From JBCAXA01 sp038749025 (GTDB lineage Bacteria > Pseudomonadota > Gammaproteobacteria > Steroidobacterales > Woeseiaceae): a DNA stretch of 64,000 nt. The stretch spans positions 60,870 through 124,869 of the forward strand of contig JBCDIL010000010.1 in the NCBI GenBank assembly GCA_038749025.1, written 5' to 3'. The position numbers were made by a program, and so were the translations under genes. Under the pieces are notes generated by a model that worked only from the letters and a program-made list of their open reading frames with translations, did not search any database and had not been told where the DNA came from. Shown in pieces: positions 51,505 to 59,390 of this stretch. Each line of letters begins with the position of its first letter. The stretch's first letter is position 1.

Positions 51505-53436
51505 CTACCAGGCGATCGGGTGCGTCTCACCGGTTGTTACGTTGACCAGCCCACCCGGGTTGCCTTTATACGGCGCCACCAGCTGCCACTTCCACGGCGA
51601 CGCGGTAAGGAAAGCAAAGCGCATGCGCTCGGGCAATCCCGGGTTAGAAATCCATTGCATCGCATCGGCGGCTTTAAAGAGCTCCTCCACCTCGGCGCCA
51701 ACGATCTCGACAGGTCGTTGCGACACCAGCCCTGCGACTTCGAGTTGGACCTTGGCGACCACTTTGTTGTTAGCAACGAGGGCCCATCCACCTTGCATAT
51801 CCGAGACGGTGTTGACAGCGAGCGCCATCGCGTCGTCATCGTTACCGAGTACCCAAACGTTATGAAGGTCGTGTGACTGCGAGCTCGCCAACGCTGAGCC
51901 CGGTGTCACCGGCCCGACGTTTTGCCAGAACATTTTCGACGTGGCCGCTGTGCCGTGGTAGCGCTCGACCATCGCGACCTTACTGATCCCTACCGCCGGA
52001 TTCGCAACCAGTTCGCCATTGGTTACCGGTAGCTTGGTAGTCGGCAGGTCGGGCGCGAAGTAGAAGGGTTGCAGCAAGGCAATAGTCATCTCATCGCGAT
52101 CCGGCGGTGCGCTAATCACGAAGTCGGCGCCGGTCATCTCTCGGCCAATGTTCAGCGTATCGGTCGCCCAGTCCGGGTAGACGATGGTCGGAACCTTTAG
52201 AAGGTATTCGCCATCTTTCGCAGCCAGTCTGCCGTTGGCGTAGACCGACTCGATAGCAACGGAATCGGGGTCGGTTAGCAAAACGACATCGGCGTAGCGC
52301 CCCGGGGCGATCGAACCGACCAAGTGCTCGATATGAAAGTGTCGTGCCGTGTTGTAGCTACCGAGCTGATAAGCGATGCGTGGCTCAACGCCGGCCTTGA
52401 TTGCCGTGCGGATGTTGTAGTCCATAGAGCCCAGCTGCGTTGTCGTGTGGACGTCGCGATCGTCGGTGGTAACCGATACATTGCTCCAGTCAGCTAGGCC
52501 TTGCTCAATCAGGTAGGGAAAGAGGTCACGAACGGTATCGACCCGAACCTCGAGGAAGACGCCGCGCCGCAACTTCTCCAAGCCTTCTTGTGGCAATCGG
52601 ACCTCATGGTCCGACGAGATCCCGGCCGCTGCGAACGCATTGATCTCGTCGGCTTCAACAAGACCGGCGCCGTGGCCTTCAACAACACCTCGATAGGTCC
52701 ACGTTGCATCCATCATGCCCCAAATGCGTTTATGCCCTGGGGCGTCCAGGCGCTGCACCGCCGTCCAGTCCATGACCTCGCCGAGCCCGACTACGCGCAG
52801 GTCTTGCTGCATAAAGCTGGCCATAGCGTCGTACCCATAGTAGCCACCGCCCATCTCGTAAACCGTTGGCGGCGTGGCTGAGCCGATGGTTGGAAAGATC
52901 TTCAAAGGACTGCCGGCATCCTCGGCCATGAGCCAGAACGCGGCGTTGTTCATCCCGACCACGTTCGACAGCTCATGGCTACCCTCAACGGTCCAGGTGC
53001 TCCCGAACGGGACGACCAGCGCGGCCTCGTACTCCGGCGTCAGATAGCTGCTTTCGATGTGTTTGTGCGACTCACCGAATCCAGGTACCGCCCAGAGTCC
53101 CTCAGCATCACGTGTGGTCTTTGCCTCTCCGGGCCATTCGCCGGTCTTGCCAACCCAAGCGATCCGCTCGCCGGCAATAACGATGTCTTGTGCTTCATCC
53201 CACTGACCGGTGAAGACGTTCAGTACCGTGGTATTGGTAATGATGAGGTCGGCCGGTTCACGGGCCATCGATACCTGCAGCAACTGCCGCCGGACATTGG
53301 CCTCGTCGCTAAGCTCATGGGGCTCGTCGCGGTAGCCAGGCAGCTCGGTCTTGGTATCGGCGGCTACTACGGTCGGTAGCGATGCGATAAGCGCGCTTAC
53401 TACAAGACAACGAAAGGTTGTAGGTACAGAAAACAC
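51505..53436 (-). CDS. exported amidohydrolase, adenine-deaminase-like
   Basis: 643 residues from GTG 53436, with a good ribosome-binding site (AAAGGAG). A signal peptide (LVVSALIASLPTVVAAD) precedes the amidohydrolase domain: ADLIITNTTVLNVFTGQ, GFGESHKHIESSYLTPEY (metal HxH), VGLGEVMDW, TTDDRD and PGRYADVVLLTDPD. The order and the HxHIESS motif match adenine deaminase, and the C-terminal part contains VMVDDDDA-like repeats of that family. An export signal on such an enzyme is unusual, so the substrate may be different. Confidence 0.85.
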   Translation of the reverse strand: MFSVPTTFRCLVVSALIASLPTVVAADTKTELPGYRDEPHELSDEANVRRQLLQVSMAREPADLIITNTTVLNVFTGQWDEAQDIVIAGERIAWVGKTGEWPGEAKTTRDAEGLWAVPGFGESHKHIESSYLTPEYEAALVVPFGSTWTVEGSHELSNVVGMNNAAFWLMAEDAGSPLKIFPTIGSATPPTVYEMGGGYYGYDAMASFMQQDLRVVGLGEVMDWTAVQRLDAPGHKRIWGMMDATWTYRGVVEGHGAGLVEADEINAFAAAGISSDHEVRLPQEGLEKLRRGVFLEVRVDTVRDLFPYLIEQGLADWSNVSVTTDDRDVHTTTQLGSMDYNIRTAIKAGVEPRIAYQLGSYNTARHFHIEHLVGSIAPGRYADVVLLTDPDSVAIESVYANGRLAAKDGEYLLKVPTIVYPDWATDTLNIGREMTGADFVISAPPDRDEMTIALLQPFYFAPDLPTTKLPVTNGELVANPAVGISKVAMVERYHGTAATSKMFWQNVGPVTPGSALASSQSHDLHNVWVLGNDDDAMALAVNTVSDMQGGWALVANNKVVAKVQLEVAGLVSQRPVEIVGAEVEELFKAADAMQWISNPGLPERMRFAFLTASPWKWQLVAPYKGNPGGLVNVTTGETHPIAW

Positions 53437-53515
53437 AGGGAGCTCCTTTGGCAGCTTGCTCCCTACCGTACTGACTTAAGCGTAGCTACGCACGTTTGTT
53501 GAGGCGCGCACGCCG

Positions 53516-54121
53516 CTACTCGACCCCGAAGATTTGCTGGTAGTAGCTAGCGACCTCCGCTGGCAAGTCGATTGGGTAAAACGCCCCACCGATGCTGAGC
53601 ACAATGGTGGCGCCAATAAGGAGACCGATGGCTGGCATCAACGTCGCCAGACGGTTCAGCGACGGCGCGTTGTAGTGCACGGCGGCGCCAAGATGCGAGA
53701 ACACCGCCACGATGGCGAGCGTGTAGTAAACGGCGAAGCCGTAGCGGATCGAGTCGTAGTACAACGACCCGGCCGACCAATAGAAGTCGGTTTCGATCCC
53801 GAATAGGTGGTGCGTGTATAACGCAGCGCTGGGGTGTAGTAGCAGGAAGATCAGTAGGTACGTACCGCTGATCGCCTGAACGAGCCCCCAACCGCGCTGG
53901 CGCCGGTAGCGAAGCCGCGATGCACCGGTAATGATCTGTACGATAATGGCGAGGACCAACACCGCCTCGCCAACGGGGTTGCGATACACCCACTGCACGG
54001 CGGTGAGTGCGGTACTGTGGGGATCGGGGCCCGCGACGGCGAATAAATGAACGGTTAGATGCGTGACGATAAATAGCGCCAGCAACATAGCGGTCGAACG
54101 ATGAATCAGGCGAAGGGTCAT
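53516..54121 (-). CDS. cytochrome-b-like membrane protein (succinate dehydrogenase C/D type)
   Basis: 201 residues from ATG 54121; the upstream 24 codons of the open frame are not homologous. About six hydrophobic segments. His residues are placed as haem ligands: LIHRSTAMLLALFIVTHLTVHLF near the start, and LLLHPSAALYTHHLFG in the middle. The protein may carry haem b in an electron transfer step. It is divergent from an Rrf2 regulator, which suggests redox or NO/Fe-S control. Confidence 0.72.
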   Translation of the reverse strand: MTLRLIHRSTAMLLALFIVTHLTVHLFAVAGPDPHSTALTAVQWVYRNPVGEAVLVLAIIVQIITGASRLRYRRQRGWGLVQAISGTYLLIFLLLHPSAALYTHHLFGIETDFYWSAGSLYYDSIRYGFAVYYTLAIVAVFSHLGAAVHYNAPSLNRLATLMPAIGLLIGATIVLSIGGAFYPIDLPAEVASYYQQIFGVE

Positions 54122-54145
54122 CTGTTTTACTCGACATTTGTATTG

Positions 54146-54162
54146 CGGATAAAATATATCCG
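54146..54162. promoter_or_regulatory. palindromic operator between cytochrome-like gene and Rrf2 gene
   Basis: CGGATA-AAATA-TATCCG is a perfect 6-5-6 inverted repeat in the 71-base region between the divergent starts. Its AT centre overlaps possible -10 elements for both directions, so the Rrf2 protein could repress both genes from it. Confidence 0.65.
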
Positions 54163-54192
54163 GAATAACACAGAAGGTAAAGTTGCGCCGCA

Positions 54193-54693
54193 ATGAAGAT
54201 CGGCAAAGGCGTTGAATGGGCGGCCCATGCCAGCGCGGTGCTGGCCCTGCTGCCGCCGGGCTGGGCGCTGCCTGGCGATGCTTTGGCGCAGTTTCTCGGC
54301 GTTCCGGCGGCCTACATGGCTAAACAGCTGCAAGCCTTGAGCCGCGCCGGTATCGTCACGGCGCAGCGCGGCGTGGCTGGCGGTTACCGACTGGCTCGGG
54401 AAGCCGCGGACGTCTCGCTATGGGACATTACGGCGGCTGTCGAGGGCGCCGGTCCGTTGTTTCGGTGCACAGAAGTCCGGCGAAATGGCCCATGCGGGGC
54501 GTCGCCAGCCGAGTGCCCAGGACCGTGCAACATCGCGGCAGCCTTTCACAGCGCTGAAGCCAGCTACCGCGACGCGCTGGCGGCCGTGCCGCTCACTGAA
54601 CTCGTGGCTGGCGGTGCGAAAACCGCGACGGCGGAGCGTAAGCAGCGAATCGGCGAGTGGATCGACGAACATGCCACGCGACCGGCGGAGTGA
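54193..54693 (+). CDS. Rrf2 family transcriptional regulator
   Basis: 166 residues. The winged helix is KIGKGVEWAAHASAVLALLPPGW, AQFLGVPAAYMAKQLQALSRAGIVTAQRGVAGGYRLAREA. Cys residues sit at FRCTEVRRNGPC...AECPGPC, as in Rrf2 proteins that ligate an Fe-S cluster (IscR/NsrR type). Stop is 3 bases before the methyltransferase gene. Likely sensor of NO, oxygen or Fe-S status controlling the divergent cytochrome-like gene. Confidence 0.9.
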   Translation: MKIGKGVEWAAHASAVLALLPPGWALPGDALAQFLGVPAAYMAKQLQALSRAGIVTAQRGVAGGYRLAREAADVSLWDITAAVEGAGPLFRCTEVRRNGPCGASPAECPGPCNIAAAFHSAEASYRDALAAVPLTELVAGGAKTATAERKQRIGEWIDEHATRPAE

Positions 54694-54696
54694 GCG

Positions 54697-55275
54697 GTGA
54701 CCGACGCGTCCGTTATTGCGTACGAGACCTACGCACACGAATTTATCGCCTGTCGTAGTCCGACTATTGGCGCAAAGTCTATCGAACGTTGGGCACACTC
54801 GTTGGCACCGGGATCCACCGTGCTCGAACTCGCTTGCGGCAGCGGTTGCCCGGTCACAGAGACGCTACTAGCCGCTGGCTTGCACGTCTCGGCCATCGAT
54901 TCGTCACCGACTTTAATAGCTGAGGTCGAGTCTCGCTTTCCTGATCTGCGCGTTCGTTGTGAGCGTGTCCAAGATGGAAGCTGGTTCGATCGGACGTTCG
55001 ATGCCGTTGTTAGCATTGGCCTGTTGTTCTTGCTGGAAGAAGAAGATCAGCTGAGCATGATCAAACGCGTTGCAACAACACTAAAACCGGGTGGCCGGTT
55101 CTTGTTCACGGCTCCGGTAGAGATCGGTACGTGGGATGACGCACTTACTGGGCATCCATGCCGATCACTAGGACTAGAACGTTACTGCGCTGCTCTAGAT
55201 GCTTCTAAGATCAGTCTTCTTCGTCGTTTTTCAGATTCGGGTGGTAACAATCACTACGATTCCCGGCTTGGTTAA
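54697..55275 (+). CDS. SAM-dependent methyltransferase (class I)
   Basis: 192 residues from GTG 54697. Motif I VLELACGSGCPVTETLLAAG (about 43), then HVSAIDSSPTLI, FDAVVSIGLLFLLEEEDQL and LKPGGRFLFTAPVEIGTW. Substrate unknown. It is only 3 bases downstream of rrf2, so it may be co-regulated. The C-terminus is short (RFSDSGGNNHYDSRLG). Confidence 0.87.
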   Translation: MTDASVIAYETYAHEFIACRSPTIGAKSIERWAHSLAPGSTVLELACGSGCPVTETLLAAGLHVSAIDSSPTLIAEVESRFPDLRVRCERVQDGSWFDRTFDAVVSIGLLFLLEEEDQLSMIKRVATTLKPGGRFLFTAPVEIGTWDDALTGHPCRSLGLERYCAALDASKISLLRRFSDSGGNNHYDSRLG

Positions 55276-55307
55276 GCGCTTCGCAATGGCGCTATGGAGA
55301 GCATCGG

Positions 55308-55874
55308 ATGAGTACGGAAAAACCACATAATCAGGAGCTTTACGAGACTACGCGAGAAGAACTTCTTGCGGCTCAGAGAAAAAACGCAGAAAAGTTTGAT
55401 GAATCCGTTCTAACACTTGCGGTCGCATTACTCGGTGTATCTCTTGCGTTCATCAAAGATATTGTCAGCTTGGATAGTGCGAGGGCGACTTGGACTCTAA
55501 TCGCGTCTTGGGTCTCCTTGAGTTTGAGTATCGTGCTGTGTGTAAGCGGCATGCTTTATGGCATACGCATTTCGAAAATCTTGCTTGAGGCAGCGAAACG
55601 CTACTACATAGATGACGAAGAAGACGCATGGGAAATAAGCAGAAGCTGTTCTAAGAAGCTAGATAGAATAAACAGCTGGGTGGGTTTACTTTTTCTTGTC
55701 GGGGTTTTACTTACGGTTTTTTTCGTATCGTTTAACACATGGAGTGGTTTCAATGACAACGAACAACAACGACTACACAACGAGAACTCAGGTGACAAAC
55801 GTCTTTCCGAAGAAAAAGCCGTCGAAAAAGAAGCCAGCGACGTCAAGTGGACCATCCAAGAAGAATCCGAGTAA
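55308..55874 (+). CDS. membrane protein of unknown function
   Basis: 188 residues with three transmembrane helices (about 36-54, 62-88 and 125-146), flanked by charged helices (NQELYETTREELLAAQRKNAEKF; EEDAWEISRSCSKKLDRIN). The charge-rich tail NDNEQQRLHNENSGDKRLSEEK is encoded by DNA that also codes for a Lys-rich protein in another frame (55753-55887). No family name is certain. Confidence 0.75.
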   Translation: MSTEKPHNQELYETTREELLAAQRKNAEKFDESVLTLAVALLGVSLAFIKDIVSLDSARATWTLIASWVSLSLSIVLCVSGMLYGIRISKILLEAAKRYYIDDEEDAWEISRSCSKKLDRINSWVGLLFLVGVLLTVFFVSFNTWSGFNDNEQQRLHNENSGDKRLSEEKAVEKEASDVKWTIQEESE

Positions 55875-55887
55875 GAAGAAAAGCTAA
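55753..55887 (+). CDS. small Lys/Pro-rich protein overlapping the membrane-protein gene out of frame
   Basis: 44 residues: MTTNNNDYTTRTQ then VTNVFPKKKPSKKKPATSSG and a PSKKNPSKKKS tail. It lies in the +1 frame relative to the membrane-protein gene and ends 13 bases beyond it. A strong Shine-Dalgarno (GGAG at 55741-55744, 8-base spacing) stands before the ATG, which is unusual inside a gene. Both frames look coding. The highly basic, ordered composition suggests a nucleic-acid- or membrane-binding peptide, function unknown. Confidence 0.5.
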   Translation: MTTNNNDYTTRTQVTNVFPKKKPSKKKPATSSGPSKKNPSKKKS

Positions 55888-55926
55888 TTGTGCGAACGCG
55901 ACCGCTGTGCATTTAGGTGTCGGTGT

Positions 55927-56517
55927 TTGAAGCGTCCCATCGACAACGCCCGCGAATTTATCGCTGCCCTCGGCGACGAGGAGCTGTCGGACGATGAGCT
56001 TATTGCGCGTAGCGCCCAGTTCTTTGAAGAAAATGTCCCAGGACGTGATGCGGAGTTTGCGGCAACGTTGCTACAGCGAAAGGCCGACGGTGGCGGCGAG
56101 GCGGCACTCGGCGTTATCGAGGAATACGCCGGTCGCGGTGCACCGGCGGCGCAACTCGCGCTCGGCGCGATGATGCTGACCGGCACGAAAATGGACAAGA
56201 AGGAACACGAGGCGTTGTTCTGGCTAAAGCGCGCCTACAACGGCAACAGCCCAAAAGCGGGAATCCTGCTGGCCGCTGCCTACTCCGGCAATTCCAGCCT
56301 CGCCGTAAATATGGAGAAAGCGCGGGCGTACATGCGCGGGGCAGCTGATCTCGGCGTACCGAAGGCACAATATCTATACGCCTGTATGTTGCTCGAAGGC
56401 GAAGGCGGGCCAGTCGATGAGGAGACTGCCATCGTTTACATGCTCGATGCCGGCCGCGCGCAGCAAGAGGAGGCATTGGAATTTCTAAGCGACAACGATT
56501 TACTCGGCGAGCTCTAG
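55927..56517 (+). CDS. Sel1-like repeat protein
   Basis: 196 residues from TTG 55927; the upstream frame is Cys/Arg-rich and unlikely. Sel1/TPR-type repeats are clear: AALGVIEEYAGRGAPAAQLALGAMMLTG, HEALFWLKRAYNGNSPKAGILLAAAYSG, EKARAYMRGAADLGVPKAQYLYACMLLEGEGGPVDEE. Such solenoids mediate protein-protein contacts. No signal peptide seen. Confidence 0.8.
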   Translation: MKRPIDNAREFIAALGDEELSDDELIARSAQFFEENVPGRDAEFAATLLQRKADGGGEAALGVIEEYAGRGAPAAQLALGAMMLTGTKMDKKEHEALFWLKRAYNGNSPKAGILLAAAYSGNSSLAVNMEKARAYMRGAADLGVPKAQYLYACMLLEGEGGPVDEETAIVYMLDAGRAQQEEALEFLSDNDLLGEL

Positions 56518-56569
56518 CCAAGCGCCGAGCTGTGGTACAAACAGACCGTTACTGACACCACCACCAACC

Positions 56570-57022
56570 ATGACTGAAACCGCACCATCGCCCGATATCC
56601 ATCCGCTCTCCGCTGAACACGCCGAGCAGCTAACGGCCTGCCGTGAATGGGTCGCCGCGCACTTCGAAGACCCGACCGTGTACGAAGACACGGCGAACAA
56701 ACTGCAGGTTGTCACAACGATTCTGGAGAATGGCTGGATCGAACCGAATGAAACAGCCAAGCTGCAAAGCTTGGGCGTCGCACTGGGCGATGCGTTGGCG
56801 GAGGTGGTCGATCTGCACTGGGTGAGCCTGTCAGCGGAAGGTAACGAGTGGCCCGGCCTTCGTTGGGAGCAAACGTCACTCGTCGCTCACCCAATCACGA
56901 TGATTGCTAAGCGGCTAGAAGATGACGGCACCGTCGATGTCGTCAACCTCTTTCGTACCGTCGCCGAACATATCCAGCGGATGAAGGGGCAGTTTGAAAA
57001 ACAAGAGACTGAAAACGAATGA
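56570..57022 (+). CDS. DUF3806 family protein
   Basis: 150 residues. The DUF3806 core is LQSLGVALGDALAEVVDLHWVSLSAEGNEWPGLRWEQTSLVAHPITMIAKRLEDDG. Soluble protein of unknown role. Its ATG-TGA overlap of 4 bases with the next gene shows coupled translation. The last about 95 bases are present again at 57536-57630. Confidence 0.85.
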   Translation: MTETAPSPDIHPLSAEHAEQLTACREWVAAHFEDPTVYEDTANKLQVVTTILENGWIEPNETAKLQSLGVALGDALAEVVDLHWVSLSAEGNEWPGLRWEQTSLVAHPITMIAKRLEDDGTVDVVNLFRTVAEHIQRMKGQFEKQETENE

Positions 57023-57519
57023 ATTCCCCAACACTACGCCTCGTCGTCGGTATCACCATTGTCGTTCTTGCCATGGCTGCCGCCATCATGGTGAACAGAC
57101 GCAGCCAATCAGACGATGGAACATTGCGGTACGGGATAGGGTATCTGTTGCTGGGTTCATCCTCGTTGGTGATGGCTGGTTTTGCGATTGGGATGGGCTT
57201 GACCGATGACGACATCTGGATAGATACCATTGAGCTCGTGTCAGTACTGGGGTTAATCGTTATCTTCGGGGCTGCAGCAATCTACTTGCTTGGTGAGTAC
57301 TTTCTCGTTCGTGGTACCTATGACATGACGGGCATAAGCCTGCATACGCCATGGAAGGGAACCAAGCACGGTCGCTGGAGCGACCTCGTCAGCGTCAGGC
57401 ACAACACCAATTTGAGCTTGCACGAACTTAACTTTCGCGATGGTACGCAAATCCGATTATCACAATTCGTTGCGGGACACAGTGGCGTCGTTGAGATTGC
57501 TTCCCAACAAGAGCTTTGA
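57019..57519 (+). CDS. membrane protein, copy 1 of a tandem duplication
   Basis: 166 residues with three transmembrane segments (about 5-23, 38-61 and 72-93) followed by a soluble PH-like tail (YDMTGISLHTPWKGTKHGRWSDLVSVRHNTN...GTQIRLSQFVAGHSGVVEI). Starts inside the DUF3806 stop (ATGA). A 172-residue paralog lies exactly 609 bases downstream. Confidence 0.82.
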   Translation: MNSPTLRLVVGITIVVLAMAAAIMVNRRSQSDDGTLRYGIGYLLLGSSSLVMAGFAIGMGLTDDDIWIDTIELVSVLGLIVIFGAAAIYLLGEYFLVRGTYDMTGISLHTPWKGTKHGRWSDLVSVRHNTNLSLHELNFRDGTQIRLSQFVAGHSGVVEIASQQEL

Positions 57520-57535
57520 CTGCTAGCGCTTTGTT

Positions 57536-57630
57536 GGCACTGTCGATGTCGTCAATTTCTTTCTTACCGTTGCCAGACATATCCAGCGGATGAAGGGTCA
57601 GGTCGAAAAGAAGGATACCACCGAAGAATG
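57536..57630 (+). pseudogene. copied 3' end of the DUF3806 gene
   Basis: 57536-57630 aligns without gaps to 56927-57021 at a constant 609-base offset (GGCAC..GTCGATGTCGTCAA, ATCCAGCGGATGAAGGG). The ATGA overlap with the following gene is retained. Left end of the second copy of a 609-bp tandem duplication. Confidence 0.88.
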
Positions 57631-58146
57631 AGCTCCCCGGCCATAAGCGGACTTATCGGCGCTGTCGTCGCTGGCGTTTTAGTAGCGGTCGTTACCAAGA
57701 AACTGCGAAACGAGCCGGGCGACGGCACACTTCGTTACGGAATGACGATTCTATGGGTTGGTGTAGGTTCAGCCGCCTTGGCGTTGTTTGCCGTAAGCGC
57801 GTTTTTCATTGACAACGATGTTTGGACGGATCGTGGGGAGTTCATCGCGGTTGTCTGTTTGCTGGTCGGTTTCGGTGCCGCAGCTGTCTACTCGCTGGGT
57901 GAATTTTTCTTTGTCCGCGGTCGGTACGACGACCAAGGAATAACGCTGCGCACGCCGTGGAGCGGGCGAAAGATAGGGATGTGGCGAGATCTAAAGAAGG
58001 TCACACACAATACGTCGATGAGCTGGTACATGCTGGAGTTTAGCTCCGGTACGGTAATCCGGTTGTCTCAGTTTCTGCGTGGCCATGGCGCCGTCGTCGA
58101 TGTTGTAAAAAGTCGCGGTTTCCTGGGTGGCTCCGGTACGCTGTAG
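57628..58146 (+). CDS. membrane protein, copy 2 of the tandem duplication
   Basis: 172 residues, same layout as the protein at 57019-57519: three helices, then VRGRYDDQGITLRTPWSGRKIGMWRDLKKVTHNTS and GTVIRLSQFLRGHGAVVDVV. The two proteins share the frame and length but have diverged considerably, so the duplication is not recent. The additional C-terminal residues (SRGFLGGSGTL) are unique. Confidence 0.82.
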   Translation: MSSPAISGLIGAVVAGVLVAVVTKKLRNEPGDGTLRYGMTILWVGVGSAALALFAVSAFFIDNDVWTDRGEFIAVVCLLVGFGAAAVYSLGEFFFVRGRYDDQGITLRTPWSGRKIGMWRDLKKVTHNTSMSWYMLEFSSGTVIRLSQFLRGHGAVVDVVKSRGFLGGSGTL

Positions 58147-58176
58147 TTCGTTGTGAAAGATTGACCTAGGGGGCTA

Positions 58177-58457
58177 ATCGCGGCGAGACGCCGCTCCTAC
58201 ATCAGTAGTAGCCCTATCGCGAACCGCACCGCCGCGATAAACGAAGATGTGGGAGGGCCGTCTCGGCCCGATGACGACAACGCTATTGCCATCCGCGGAC
58301 TTCATCGCGGCGAGACGCCGCTCCTACATCAGTAGTAGCCCTTTCGCGAACCGCGCCGCAGCGATAAACGAAGATGTGGGAGGGCCGTCCCGGCCCGATG
58401 ACGACAACGCTATTGCCATCCGCGGACTTCATCGCGGCGAAGCGTCGCTCCTACATC
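58177..58457. repeat. tandem BIME/REP array (127-bp period)
   Basis: Two full 85-bp units (58246-58330 and 58373-58457), each bounded by inverted GATGTGGGAG / CTCCTACATC, plus a right half unit ending at 58203. Each unit contains two hairpins: GGGCCG-TCT-CGGCCC and GCGGCG-AGA-CGCCGC. The intervals repeat with a period of 127 bases. The two halves are inverted copies of one REP with compensating base changes in the stem. More units occur from 63618. Confidence 0.85.
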
Positions 58458-58487
58458 GGGAGAGCGCTGCAGGTTACGTCACCTAAA

Positions 58488-58518
58488 CTAACCCCGCGAC
58501 TTGGCGCCGCGGGGTTAG
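58488..58518 (-). terminator. hairpin terminator of the Ntn-hydrolase gene
   Basis: CTAACCCCGCG and CGCGGGGTTAG form a perfect 11-bp stem with a 9-base loop, beginning 3 bases after the stop codon of the minus-strand gene. A short TTTAGG follows on the minus strand, so the T-run is weak. Confidence 0.75.
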
Positions 58519-58521
58519 CCG

Positions 58522-59088
58522 TTAGTGCTTCAGCTCAAGGTGTTCTACCGTAACCGGCGCCGCCGAGCCCGAGTCAAACTCGACGCCCGCCAGGACTCCG
58601 GCCCGCGCGATGGCTTGCGCATCCGCTTCTGTTTCGTACAGCGCGTGCATCGCACCGAACGCGTAGCGCGAGCCAGAACCGATCGCCGCGAAACGACGGT
58701 ATTGCTCGACGGAACGGTCATCGAACATGCCGAACATCCCGTTGCCGTTCAAAACGAACAGCGCCATCTGGCTCGTTTCGTACGCGTCACCATCATTCGG
58801 CCGCAGGAAGTAATCATCCTTTAGCTTGTTGTGCAGCTTGCGCGAGAACTCAAACAGATCGCGCTTGGCGCTAATCGCCGGTAGCCGAAAACCGTTCGAG
58901 AAAACGCTCTGTAGTACGTCCATGTGCGCCGACCAGCCAACGACACCGATGTAGGCGTCATCAACACGGAGAATCTTGTCGGCGGACACAACGTAGTGGG
59001 CTTGCTGCTTACGCGGTCCGTACGTTGTGAGCGTATCGGCGGCGATGCAACCAACGCCGTTTTTTTCAACCATTACAAGTGTAGACAT
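58522..59088 (-). CDS. Ntn-hydrolase (HslV/proteasome-subunit-like) protein
   Basis: 188 residues from ATG 59088, with Shine-Dalgarno AGGAG 7 bases before it. After removal of Met, the N-terminus is STLVMVEKNGVGCIAADTLTTYG, comparable to the N-terminal Thr/Ser nucleophile strand of HslV and proteasome beta subunits; here Ser would be the nucleophile. Other pieces match: VSADKILRVDDAYIGVVGWSAHMDVL, FLRPNDGD, FAAIGSGSRYAFGAMHALYETEADAQAIARAGV. It is not HslV itself (no hslU neighbour). Possibly a stand-alone protease or amidase. Confidence 0.8.
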   Translation of the reverse strand: MSTLVMVEKNGVGCIAADTLTTYGPRKQQAHYVVSADKILRVDDAYIGVVGWSAHMDVLQSVFSNGFRLPAISAKRDLFEFSRKLHNKLKDDYFLRPNDGDAYETSQMALFVLNGNGMFGMFDDRSVEQYRRFAAIGSGSRYAFGAMHALYETEADAQAIARAGVLAGVEFDSGSAAPVTVEHLELKH

Positions 59089-59390
59089 AGCTATGCTCCT
59101 CGCACGCCGCGTCGCGAAGACGCAATCGTGCATCACGCCTGAGCACGGGGTGCTCAGAACAAATCAAAGAAAAGTGTGGGTCGAGTAGCGGGAGCTGTGC
59201 GTGTGCTACGAATGAGGCACGACGTTAGCAGCCCGCGCTACGCGGGTATCGCAAAGTTGTTTTGTGCGATCTAACATCGTCTTCCTCCAGTAGGGCGGCG
59301 CATACTAGAGATGCTTGTCCGGCGTGTCAACCAGGCATTGTGCGGATTGGTGGTAGCGCCAAACTGTTAGTCGTTTTGAGGTAACAGACT
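59089..59390. other. divergent intergenic region with two hairpins
   Basis: 302 bases. CTGAGCAC-GGG-GTGCTCAG (59139-59157) is a perfect 8-bp stem in the leader of the Ntn-hydrolase gene. CCCGCG-CTA-CGCGGG (59233-59247) is a second perfect stem. No gene or clear promoter is seen. They could be leader structures or parts of a small RNA. Confidence 0.5.
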
